A program made the position numbers and the translations under genes. A stretch of DNA of 64,000 nucleotides from Armatimonadetes bacterium 55-13 (lineage in GTDB: Bacteria; Armatimonadota; Fimbriimonadia; Fimbriimonadales; Fimbriimonadaceae). Every line of letters begins with the position of its first letter. The stretch's first letter is position 1. The stretch is taken from contig MKRX01000001.1 in assembly GCA_001898035.1 (NCBI GenBank), positions 78,237-142,236 of the forward strand. Reading direction: 5' to 3'. Shown here piece by piece: positions 51,642 to 59,340 of the stretch. The notes beneath the pieces were generated by a model, which saw only the letters and a list, made by a program, of their open reading frames with translations, ran no database searches and had not been told where the DNA came from.

Positions 51642-53021
51642 ATGCCGAGGAAAATCGACCGCCGAGAATTTATGATTGCTGCCGGCGCCGCCAGTGCTGC
51701 CCTCGCGACCGGCGCCCTAGCCATGGATCAGAAACCACAGTTGACTAAGCGCGCCCCCAAGGGTGCGAAATCTGTTGCCGGATTGGTGACGCCCAAACTC
51801 GATAAGGTTCGAGTTGGATTTATTGGAGTTGGAGCGCGCGGCTCTGGGCATGTTGCGCAGATGATGGCGATCGAAGGTGTCGAGGTTAAGGCGATTTGCG
51901 ATAACCACGTGCCGAGCGCCGAGCGAAGCGCCAAGCGTGTGGTGGACAAGGGACTGCCCGCACCGACGCTTTATACCAAGGACGAGCACGACTACAAGCG
52001 GATGCTTGAGCGAGACGATATCGACATCGTCATCATTGCAACGCCTTGGGAGTGGCACGTGCCGATGGCAGTGGACGCCATGAAGGCAGGCAAGCATGCG
52101 TTCGTCGAAGTTCCTGCTTCACCCACGGTCGAAGGTTGTTGGGAGTTGGTGGATACCTCCGAAGTCACGCAGAAGCACTGCATGATGATGGAGAACGTCA
52201 ACTACGGTCGAGAAGAGTTGATGGTATTGAACATGTGCCGGCTGGGCGTGTTTGGCGAGCTTCTTCACGGTGAGGCGGCTTACATTCACGACTTGCGCGG
52301 ACAAATGTTCGAAATCGAGCATGGGACCGGGTCTTGGCGCACCTATGAGTACGCTCGACGCAACGGTAACCTGTATCCGACGCATGGATTGGGGCCGGTG
52401 GCTCAGTACATGAACATCAACCGGGGCGACCGACTGGACTACATGTCATCGGTGAGTTCGCCATCACGCGTTCGTGAGATCTATGCCCGGGAGCATTTCC
52501 CAGAGGGACACGAGCGACGGAATATCAAGTTTGTTTGTGGCGACATCAATACCTCGATCGTGAAATCCGTTAAGGGTAAGACGATCATGGTTCAGTGGGA
52601 TGAGCAGCTTCCGCGACCTTACAGCCGATTGAACTTGATTCAGGGCACCAAAGGCGTTTGGGGTGGCTTCCCGGACCGGGTGGTGAGTGAAGGTAAGACC
52701 AAGGGCACGGAAGAGTGGGTAGAGGGCGACGGATTAGAAGCCTTCTACAAGGAATACGATCATCCGCTTTGGAAGCGCGTGGGTGAGGAAGCGAAGCGCA
52801 TGGGGGGCCACGGGGGAATGGACTTCGTGATGCTATGGCGCATCGTTTACTGCCTCCGCAACGGATTGCCGCTGGATCAGGACGTTTACGATGCGGCGAC
52901 TTGGTCGGTGATCGGTCCGCTTAGCGAGTGGTCGGTTAGGAATCGAAGCCAGTCGATCGATATTCCGGATTTCACCCGAGGCAAGTGGGAGAAGATGGAG
53001 CCTTTGGGAATCGTTAGCTAA
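51642..53021 (+). CDS. GH109-like alpha-N-acetylgalactosaminidase / Gfo-Idh-MocA oxidoreductase
   Basis: 459 residues with a Tat signal ([23 protein letters not shown]). The Rossmann domain has [14 protein letters not shown] at 59-71 and binds NAD. The GH109 hallmark follows: [60 protein letters not shown]109 enzymes use bound NAD+ for a redox-elimination removal of terminal alpha-GalNAc. Tat export suits a protein folded with its cofactor. A promoter is not clear. A strong terminator follows. Confidence 0.9.
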   Translation: MPRKIDRREFMIAAGAASAALATGALAMDQKPQLTKRAPKGAKSVAGLVTPKLDKVRVGFIGVGARGSGHVAQMMAIEGVEVKAICDNHVPSAERSAKRVVDKGLPAPTLYTKDEHDYKRMLERDDIDIVIIATPWEWHVPMAVDAMKAGKHAFVEVPASPTVEGCWELVDTSEVTQKHCMMMENVNYGREELMVLNMCRLGVFGELLHGEAAYIHDLRGQMFEIEHGTGSWRTYEYARRNGNLYPTHGLGPVAQYMNINRGDRLDYMSSVSSPSRVREIYAREHFPEGHERRNIKFVCGDINTSIVKSVKGKTIMVQWDEQLPRPYSRLNLIQGTKGVWGGFPDRVVSEGKTKGTEEWVEGDGLEAFYKEYDHPLWKRVGEEAKRMGGHGGMDFVMLWRIVYCLRNGLPLDQDVYDAATWSVIGPLSEWSVRNRSQSIDIPDFTRGKWEKMEPLGIVS

Positions 53022-53041
53022 AGTTTCCTTTGGAGAGGAAG

Positions 53042-53077
53042 AAGTGGGCCGGGCAACGCAGCACGGCCCACTTTTTT
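53042..53077 (+). terminator. Intrinsic terminator of the GH109 gene
   Basis: AAGTGGGCCG (53042-53051) pairs with CGGCCCACTT (53064-53073), followed by T residues to 53077. It lies 3 nt from the stop codon of the convergent BlaR-like gene. Confidence 0.92.
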
Positions 53078-53079
53078 GT

Positions 53080-54933
53080 TTACTTGTTGGAGATGTGGTA
53101 GATGCCTTGTTTCATCTCCCACTTCGCCCCCACCTGGGTGAGAACGCTGTTGAGGGCGGTATCGAAGTTGACGTTCTTGAGATCGAGTCTAATCTTGCCT
53201 TCGATGTCCTCGTCAAGCGCATAGTTGCGACCGGTATTGCGGAACAGAGCCTTCATGACTTGTGAGAATTCTGCGCCATCTAAGGTCATCGTCACGTTGT
53301 CCGTCTTGGTTTGAGAACTGGGAAACGGGCGCGAGGATGGTGCGACCGGAGCCGAGGAAGCGAGTTGAATGAAATAGACCCCTTCCCTGATTTCAGCGGT
53401 TGTTCCGCTGGCTTTGAGGAGCGTGCTGAGAGCTACCTCAAAGGTGACGTTGCTGAGAACGCAGCTGACCGTTCCTTTCACATCCGTAGAAACAACGACG
53501 CTTTTACCAGTCTGCTTAAACAAGGCGCGAAATGCTTCGTTAGCTGAAATACCGTTGAATTCGATCGTGATTCCTTGGGGCCCAGGATGGAAATTCGCAG
53601 GCAGCACCAAGGTGGATACGCCTCTCTTTAGACTTTGTTGGGGCGAAGACGGAGTACGGGCGGGTTGAGATATTGGCGGGGTTGTAGAGGGGGCCATGAC
53701 CGGGGGTTTGCTGGGAAGGCTGGCGATGGCCCGTTTTTCGCCAATAGGAACGGGGGCCGAGGGTGCGGCGAGCTTAGTCTGAGGTGCAGACGGCGATTTG
53801 GTCGGTTTTGAGATAGGTCTCGAGAGAGAAGGACGGCCTGGGGCAGGTGCAACCTTGAGCGTCTGATGCGAGGCAACCGGGGCGGATGGCCGCCGAGTGT
53901 TTTGAGTGGGCTTAGGTTGATCCGGAATCGAACGAAGAATGGCAGCCATCGGCAATGCTTGGGCAACCTGGTAGATCGGGAAAAGAGACAGCGTAAGAAG
54001 GACGAGGGCTCCGATGATGAGGCGGCGCGCAAACGTTGGTTTTGAGTTGAAGTGTTTCATGGCTTCTAATCTCCGGTGGATCGTGCGATAGGATTCGGCA
54101 ATGGCGATGGATGCGCTACCGAGAGCGGCCGCGCGTTTGGCGCCTACGGTTGCTCGGATGAGCATCGCCGCATAGGCACGGATTGGAACCTTGGCAAGTC
54201 GAGACGCATACCAATCGGTAGCCGACTCATGGTCCAGACGAGAACTACGAGCGGCAATCCAAATGAAAGGATTGAAAAAGAAGACGATCTGGACGAGGGC
54301 GGTGAGGGCGAGCCACGGTAGGTCGCGTCTGGCAACATGCGCAACTTCGTGCGCCAACGTCATTCGGAGATCGTCACGTTCGTCGCGATCCAGCATCCTC
54401 TTTGGCACCACGATCACCGGGGAAGCTCCAGCCAAGAGCATGGCGCTGGGAAGATTTTCGGAAACGCGCAGGTGGATGGAGCGGACGAGTCCGGCGCGAG
54501 CGGTGAGAGTGTCCAGCAGTTCCACAACCTCGGGGTCGCTCACTGGCTCGGTGGAGCGAGCCTCTCGGTAGGTACGTGCGATTCCCCAAAGCCAATAGGC
54601 GGCGACGAGAGAGGCTCCGATTGTCCAAAGAACGATCCATGGATCGATTGTCGATTGAGGAGTGCTGGAGATGGGGTTGGCAAGCGGTGTCGCTGAGGTC
54701 AAGACTGGCGAGCTGAGTTGGATATCGATCTCTGGGGTGACTGGAGGTGGAGGCAGAATTCGCAAAGGAACCACGGACATGGGTAGAAGACCGAAGAGTG
54801 GCTTCAGAAAGGCGATTCTCCAGAGCCAGGCACGGGTGTTTGCCGGAACGGTAGGAAAAGCCTTCAGAAAAATCCAGAGCGCTGCCAGCAGGATCGTGCT
54901 TTGGAAAGTCGTGGTAAGCAGGACTTCACGCAT
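53080..54933 (-). CDS. BlaR1-type M56 metalloprotease with two C-terminal STN-like domains
   Basis: 617 residues. N-terminal membrane helices near 10-25, 37-55 and 98-118 lead to an M56 peptidase core with the zinc motif HEVAH at 195-199 and a Glu downstream (LDHESATDWYASRLA). A membrane helix at ~310-328 is followed by a long Pro/Ser/Ala linker (~340-450). Then come two copies of a secretin/TonB short N-terminal (STN)-like domain at 454-523 (ITIEFNGISANEAFRALFKQ) and 545-617 (VTMTLDGAEFSQVMKALFRN). Classic BlaR1 has a penicillin-binding sensor in that place. The signal is therefore unknown. It overlaps the BlaI gene by 8 nt, and its protease would be expected to inactivate BlaI. Confidence 0.88.
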   Translation of the reverse strand: MREVLLTTTFQSTILLAALWIFLKAFPTVPANTRAWLWRIAFLKPLFGLLPMSVVPLRILPPPPVTPEIDIQLSSPVLTSATPLANPISSTPQSTIDPWIVLWTIGASLVAAYWLWGIARTYREARSTEPVSDPEVVELLDTLTARAGLVRSIHLRVSENLPSAMLLAGASPVIVVPKRMLDRDERDDLRMTLAHEVAHVARRDLPWLALTALVQIVFFFNPFIWIAARSSRLDHESATDWYASRLAKVPIRAYAAMLIRATVGAKRAAALGSASIAIAESYRTIHRRLEAMKHFNSKPTFARRLIIGALVLLTLSLFPIYQVAQALPMAAILRSIPDQPKPTQNTRRPSAPVASHQTLKVAPAPGRPSLSRPISKPTKSPSAPQTKLAAPSAPVPIGEKRAIASLPSKPPVMAPSTTPPISQPARTPSSPQQSLKRGVSTLVLPANFHPGPQGITIEFNGISANEAFRALFKQTGKSVVVSTDVKGTVSCVLSNVTFEVALSTLLKASGTTAEIREGVYFIQLASSAPVAPSSRPFPSSQTKTDNVTMTLDGAEFSQVMKALFRNTGRNYALDEDIEGKIRLDLKNVNFDTALNSVLTQVGAKWEMKQGIYHISNK

Positions 54934-55318
54934 CGGGGGCCTCCTCGTCGGGGAGCGATTCGACCAGTTTGAGCAGTTCGTGAACTTGGTTTTGGCTCAG
55001 GTCGGCGCGGCGACTTAAATAGACGACCAGGGGCATCACCGACCCTCCGAGCATGGTATCGACGAAGTCCTCGACAAAGCTCTCCAAGAGGTTGAGCTTG
55101 TCTTGTGCCGCGTAGTAGCGGTAGATCTTGCCCACCTTTCGGCGCTCAAGGAAGCCCTTCTTACGTAGGCGTTCCATCATTGTGAGGGCGGTATTGCGCG
55201 TTTGGCCCTTCGTCTCGGCGAGGTGATCACCCATCTCGCCGACGGTTGCGCCATCCCGATCGGCGATCCACCGAAGTACTTCGACCTCGGCACGTCCTAT
55301 GCTCTTCTTTTTGTCCAT
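54926..55318 (-). CDS. blaI: BlaI/MecI/CopY-family repressor
   Basis: 130 residues. The winged helix is clear: GRAEVEVLRWIADRDGATVGEMGDHL, KGQTRNTALTMMERLRKKGFLERRKVGKIYRYYAA. The C-terminal dimerisation helix pair (LLESFVEDFVDTMLGGSVMPLVVYL) matches the family. Regulators of this type repress their own operon and release DNA after proteolysis by the BlaR partner. The 22-bp inverted repeats around its promoter are the expected operators. The name follows the family; the target is not necessarily beta-lactam resistance, since no beta-lactamase gene is nearby. Confidence 0.92.
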   Translation of the reverse strand: MDKKKSIGRAEVEVLRWIADRDGATVGEMGDHLAETKGQTRNTALTMMERLRKKGFLERRKVGKIYRYYAAQDKLNLLESFVEDFVDTMLGGSVMPLVVYLSRRADLSQNQVHELLKLVESLPDEEAPDA

Positions 55319-55320
55319 GT

Positions 55321-55383
55321 TTTGCTGACACTTGTCGGTATTTGCACCGCATTATACGATGAATACCGACAAGTGTCAGCAAA
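55321..55383 (-). promoter_or_regulatory. BlaI-BlaR operon promoter flanked by two operator copies
   Basis: Perfect 22-bp inverted repeats at 55321-55342 and 55362-55383, 19 bp apart. Each holds the dyad GACACTTGTC (or its complement), which has the GACA-NN-TGTC plan close to the TACA-NN-TGTA core of BlaI/CopY operators. Between them on the minus strand lie CTGACA (55374-55379, -35, inside one operator), a 17-bp spacer and TATAAT (55351-55356). The downstream operator fills the short leader up to the ATG at 55318, leaving no Shine-Dalgarno. Confidence 0.9.
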
Positions 55384-55386
55384 TTT

Positions 55387-55794
55387 TTAAGCTACGGAGG
55401 ATTGATCTTTTATTTCGCTGGCTCTTTGGAGGATCCGATCTTTCAGCTGAGCCTTGCCATGCAAGGTCAAGGAGTATCCTTTTCCATAGCTTCCTTTTGC
55501 GCTATCGCTACTGGTGGTCCGCGGGCCGGGGCGCAATGTCCCTTTCATGACTAACGACCAAGCTGCGTCCATATAGAGCCTTTCCAGGGTCACGATTTCC
55601 GGGGCGCAGTCCTCATGTTGGATACGCTGATTTTCGATAATCTCCATGAGCCATGGCAAGTAGAGATCAAAATCTTGGGATTTGTCCGTCACCCGTCGGT
55701 CGTGCTGGGCGAGGTTCTCGACGATGAACTTCAGAATGTAGGCTTCCGCATCGTCGAGGCATTTCACCGTTCTTCCGCTTTTGTCTTCGAACAT
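55387..55794 (-). CDS. Hypothetical protein, possible winged-helix C-terminus
   Basis: 135 residues. The C-terminal ~40 residues (YGKGYSLTLHGKAQLKDRILQR) resemble the last strand and helix of winged-helix regulators, with the Y-x-LT-x-G-K pattern. The N-terminal ~90 residues are helical (DDAEAYILKFIVENLAQHDRRV) and not recognised. A TATAAA ends 5 nt before the ATG and no Shine-Dalgarno is seen. It ends just upstream of the BlaI operator region on the same strand. Function unknown. Confidence 0.6.
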   Translation of the reverse strand: MFEDKSGRTVKCLDDAEAYILKFIVENLAQHDRRVTDKSQDFDLYLPWLMEIIENQRIQHEDCAPEIVTLERLYMDAAWSLVMKGTLRPGPRTTSSDSAKGSYGKGYSLTLHGKAQLKDRILQRASEIKDQSSVA

Positions 55795-55848
55795 ATCTTT
55801 TTATACGACTACAGGGAATCAAGCGCAAGTAAGGGCATCTGGAGGTAA

Positions 55849-55923
55849 ATGTCAGATGTGTTCTGCTTTACCTGGGCCATTTCATACATTTTTCATGGAA
55901 ATGGTCGTTTTTCTAAGAACTGA
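55849..55923 (+). CDS. Possible 24-residue leader peptide
   Basis: ATG-TCA-GAT-GTG..., 24 codons, preceded by GGAGG at 3 nt spacing, one of the stronger ribosome binding sites in this region. The peptide is hydrophobic and aromatic (FCFTWAISYIFHG). It ends 31 nt before the small membrane protein gene. It could be a leader peptide or a small membrane peptide; the open frame is short enough to be chance. Confidence 0.3.
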   Translation: MSDVFCFTWAISYIFHGNGRFSKN

Positions 55924-55954
55924 ACAAATGCCGTAGCCCCTCGTATTGCTATAT

Positions 55955-56140
55955 ATGAATGGTCTCTTTGTGCATTTATGCGGGCCGGCTTACATCGATG
56001 GTGGTTCCGGCAGCATGCTCTTACAGATGGCTCTGGCGGGTGTTTTTGCGTCGCTGTATGCGATGAAGGGGTTTTGGTACAAGTTGCGTGGGAAAACGCT
56101 TGCGCCTCGCAAATCGAAAGATACAAATATTGGCGGCTAA
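55955..56140 (+). CDS. Small single-pass membrane protein
   Basis: 61 residues (MNGLFVHLCGPAYIDGGSGSM). A membrane helix lies at ~20-42 (SMLLQMALAGVFASLYAMKG), followed by a basic tail (FWYKLRGKTLAPRKSKD). The GPAYIDGGSGSMLLQ pattern recalls short membrane proteins that precede methyltransferase and sulfatase genes in glycan clusters, but the recollection is general. Its stop overlaps the next start by one base (TAATG), so it belongs to the operon. Confidence 0.65.
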   Translation: MNGLFVHLCGPAYIDGGSGSMLLQMALAGVFASLYAMKGFWYKLRGKTLAPRKSKDTNIGG

Positions 56141-57519
56141 TGATCGAAGGGCGATTGCCTTCTTCCTTCCGCGATCCCAGCGGATTCGTCTTCGTTCATA
56201 ACCAAACAATCTATCGACAAGTTAATCGCGTCTGCGAGAAAGACTGGAGGCAGTTTAGGGACTCAGGGTTGTCTGACGAGTTGGTGGGTGAGAAGCTCAT
56301 TCTTTCCTACCAGGTCGTTTCTCCTGATCATGCCTTGACCTCGGAAGCCGTAGAGGTGATTCAGCCCGAGCGGGTGTCTCTGATCTCCTATCCATACGAA
56401 TGGTGTTTCTCTCAACTGAAAGAAGCGGCGCTCTTGACATTGGAGATTATGCGGCGGTCTCTGGCTAAAGGAATGTGTCTGAAAGATGCGAGCGCCTATA
56501 ACGTTCAGTTTCACGGCGGTGCTGCGATCCATGTCGATACGCTGTCATTTGAAGCTTATCGAGAAGGAGAACCTTGGCAGGCTTACGGGCAGTTTTGTCG
56601 ACACTTCCTTGCGCCTTTAGCCTTGGCATCATTGGTTGACGTCCGACTATTGCGAGACCTTCGCCCTCATTTGGACGGTTTGCCTTTGGACTTGGCGGCG
56701 AAGCTCTTGCCGAAAAATTCGAAGTGGAATTTTGGATTGCTTACCCATCTCCATGCCCACGGAAAAGCGACTCGATCCGGCGCTTCGGGAGGTGCGTCGA
56801 AAGGTTCAATTCCCAAGACAGCTCTTCTGGGGATTATCGATAGCCTTGAGGGCACGATACGCAAGCTGATATGGGATCCTGGCAAGACGACTTGGGGCGA
56901 TTACTACGACAACACGAACTATTCCGATCAGGCTTTCTTAGCAAAAGGGAAGCTGGTCGGCGAGTTTGTCGATTCAATTTCGCCTCGACCGACCACCGCA
57001 TGGGATCTAGGCGCGAATACGGGGCACTTCAGCGAGATATTGGCCGGGCGTGGTCTCTCCGTATTCGCCTGGGATAGTGAGTACGAGGCAGTAGAGCGAG
57101 CCTATGCGAAATGGCGAAAAGAGGGGCAGACGGCATTGGTTCCGTTGGTTCAGGACTTTGCGAATCCATCACCTGCTCTTGGCTGGGCTCATCGAGAAAG
57201 AGAGTCCTTTGCGGAGCGTGGACCGGTCGACGTGGTGTTAGCGCTCGCGCTGATTCACCATCTGGCAATTGGGAACAATGTGCCCTTGACTCAGTTTGCC
57301 GCATGGCTTTCTCAGCTAGGCACGTGGGCGATCGTCGAGTTTGTTGCGAAGGACGACTCGCAAGTGCAGCGGATGCTGGCCACGAGAAAAGACGTCTTTG
57401 AAGGATACACGAGGGAGGGATTTGAAGCGGCCGTGGCCGATTTCTTCTCCGTAGCACGTCGTGAGGAGATTCCGGGTACGAGCCGGACGCTCTATCTCTT
57501 GCAAGCGAGATCAGCGTGA
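56140..57519 (+). CDS. SAM-dependent methyltransferase with degenerate kinase-like N-terminal domain (NoeA-like)
   Basis: 459 residues from the ATG at 56140, overlapping the previous stop by one base. Residues ~1-190 look like a degenerate protein-kinase/LPS-kinase fold: GMCLKDASAYNVQFHGGAAIHVDTLSF has the D-x4-N...D spacing of a catalytic and metal loop, but without the usual His-x-Asp. Residues ~270-459 are a class I methyltransferase with AWDLGANTGHFSEILAGRG and VVLALALIHHLAIGNNV. The architecture recalls NoeA-like proteins. Its end overlaps the sulfatase start by 4 nt. Confidence 0.78.
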   Translation: MIEGRLPSSFRDPSGFVFVHNQTIYRQVNRVCEKDWRQFRDSGLSDELVGEKLILSYQVVSPDHALTSEAVEVIQPERVSLISYPYEWCFSQLKEAALLTLEIMRRSLAKGMCLKDASAYNVQFHGGAAIHVDTLSFEAYREGEPWQAYGQFCRHFLAPLALASLVDVRLLRDLRPHLDGLPLDLAAKLLPKNSKWNFGLLTHLHAHGKATRSGASGGASKGSIPKTALLGIIDSLEGTIRKLIWDPGKTTWGDYYDNTNYSDQAFLAKGKLVGEFVDSISPRPTTAWDLGANTGHFSEILAGRGLSVFAWDSEYEAVERAYAKWRKEGQTALVPLVQDFANPSPALGWAHRERESFAERGPVDVVLALALIHHLAIGNNVPLTQFAAWLSQLGTWAIVEFVAKDDSQVQRMLATRKDVFEGYTREGFEAAVADFFSVARREEIPGTSRTLYLLQARSA

Positions 57520-59048
57520 AGAAGCCATTTCCCTTTTACCCACCCTTCTTGGCGATCTTTCCCGTCTTGGGAGTCTATTTGGTCAATACGGGGATCTTCC
57601 CAATCGCCGATCTTTGGCGTCCGCTGGCGATAGCGTTTGGGGCAGGCGCGGCGCTTTGGCTTTTGTTGAGTGCACTGTTCCAAAGCTTGGAGAAGGGGGC
57701 TTTAGTGACGGCCGTATTGACTGCGGCGTTCTGGCTCTTCGGTGCGATCGCGGGACGACTTGCGTTTTTGGGTTCGCCAGGGCAGACGATTGTGTACGCG
57801 GGCCTGGCGCTTGGAGCTGGATGGTGGTTGACGCGACTGAGACCGCCTACGCAATTCCTTAATCGAGCCACGGTGTTCTTGATTCTCTTGAGCGGAGGGC
57901 AAATTGCTTGGCATTGGCTCAAGCCGGTGCATACGCACGTCACCGCAACTAGCGGTTCTGCGAAGAAGGTGGAGGGTCGCCCGCCGGATATCTTCTACAT
58001 CATCTTGGATGGCTACGGTCGCGAAGACGAACTCAAAAAGAACTTGAACTTCGATAACGAGCCGTTTATCTCGAGACTGAGAAGTTTAGGGTTCTATGTC
58101 CCCACAGAGAATCATTCGAACTATTGTCAGACCGCGATCTCCCTGGCTTCTTCCCTGAACCTCGACTACATTTCCAATCTAGCGCCCGATCAAGGCAGGA
58201 ATCAGAAAGATAGGGATGCACTCAACAATTTGGTGAACGATTCTCGATTGGAGCGGACCCTTAGGGAGAGAGGCTATACAACCTTTGCGATCACCACCGG
58301 CTTTCCCGCGTTCGTGTTTCCTCATGCCGGTGTCCGAATGGAAGGACCCCAATCTCAGACCTTGTTCGAAGCCACCCTTGCTCGTATGACTCCTCTGGCC
58401 GGTCAGTCGGGTGGAAATCAGTCTATGTTTGATTATCGGAGAAAAATGCTTCTCGCTGCATTTGAGGCTCTGGACACGATGCAAAAGCCGACCACCAGGC
58501 CCCGATTTGTGTTTGCTCACATTTTGGCTCCCCATCCACCGTTCGTCTTCACAGCGGATGGAACTCCTCGTAAGGGCAAGAAAGGGCCGTTTGGCTATTG
58601 GGACGGAAGCGACTTTATGACGTACGTGGGGACGCCGGAAGACTATCGAGAAGGCTACGTTGGGCAGATTCAATACTTGAACAAGCTGGTGACCGAGACG
58701 GCCCAGGCGCTTCTTTCAACGTCGGGGACCAAACCGATCATCGTTCTGCAGGGCGACCATGGCTCGAAGCTCCATCTGGATCAAAACGATATCTCCAAGA
58801 CGAACTTGAACGAGTGCTTCTCTAACCTCTTAGCCATCCATGCGCCGGATTCGGTGAGAGAGAGACTGTATCCCCAGATAACGCCCGTCAATATCTTCCG
58901 AGTTATCCTTTCCGCCATCTTCGGAGACGATCTTCCGCAGCTTGAAGATCGCTCGTTCTACTCTCCTTTTGAATTTCCTTTCCGATTTGAAGAAGTTAAA
59001 TTCCTTCCCGACGAACCGATAGCCAAGTCTGTTCCTAAAGGTAAGTAG
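57516..59048 (+). CDS. Membrane-anchored sulfatase / phosphoglycerol-transferase-like protein
   Basis: 510 residues from a GTG overlapping the previous stop (GTGA). Four to five N-terminal helices (~8-135) precede an extracytoplasmic alkaline-phosphatase-superfamily domain. The first metal Asp is D165 (YIILDGYGRED), a Thr in NYCQTAISLASSLN is the likely nucleophile, and IVLQGDHGSKLH carries the late Asp-His pair. HILAPHPPFVF is also typical of LtaS/EptA/OpgB-like enzymes. It probably transfers or removes a phospho- or sulfo-group on a surface glycan. The three-gene operon ends here. Confidence 0.85.
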   Translation: MKKPFPFYPPFLAIFPVLGVYLVNTGIFPIADLWRPLAIAFGAGAALWLLLSALFQSLEKGALVTAVLTAAFWLFGAIAGRLAFLGSPGQTIVYAGLALGAGWWLTRLRPPTQFLNRATVFLILLSGGQIAWHWLKPVHTHVTATSGSAKKVEGRPPDIFYIILDGYGREDELKKNLNFDNEPFISRLRSLGFYVPTENHSNYCQTAISLASSLNLDYISNLAPDQGRNQKDRDALNNLVNDSRLERTLRERGYTTFAITTGFPAFVFPHAGVRMEGPQSQTLFEATLARMTPLAGQSGGNQSMFDYRRKMLLAAFEALDTMQKPTTRPRFVFAHILAPHPPFVFTADGTPRKGKKGPFGYWDGSDFMTYVGTPEDYREGYVGQIQYLNKLVTETAQALLSTSGTKPIIVLQGDHGSKLHLDQNDISKTNLNECFSNLLAIHAPDSVRERLYPQITPVNIFRVILSAIFGDDLPQLEDRSFYSPFEFPFRFEEVKFLPDEPIAKSVPKGK

Positions 59049-59056
59049 CGGGAAGG

Positions 59057-59236
59057 TGCGGTGAAAACTGGTGGTCGACTGACGGCTGTCCAACTAGATG
59101 GGATTTGGGAGTTCTTTGCGGCAACATATACCAGAAGACGACCCTCAGGGGACAAATCTGAAAAGTGCGGATAGACTTGTCCTTTGAACCATTGTCCCTC
59201 TGTGAACTCATCCGTTTCGGTATTCCAGCGGATCAT
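59057..59236 (-). pseudogene. Truncated N-terminal gene remnant
   Basis: About 60 codons (MIRWNTETDEFTEGQWFKGQ..., then SDLSPEGRLLVYVAAKN, SSWTAVSRPPVFTA) look like the start of a longer protein of a family found in Planctomycetes and relatives, in which DLSPDGRLLVYFA...WTAVSRPP is followed by several hundred residues. Here the similarity ends where the reading frame runs into the 3' end of the sulfatase gene on the other strand. The C-terminal part is missing. The family recollection is from memory. Confidence 0.55.
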
Positions 59237-59340
59237 CTGAAATAGCTTTGAGGGCTCCCTGCGAAAAAAACACCCCGACAGGCACCTCTCTTGCGAGAAG
59301 GCAATGGAGGCGAGCGGGGGGATTTGGCTTCACGGTTCGT

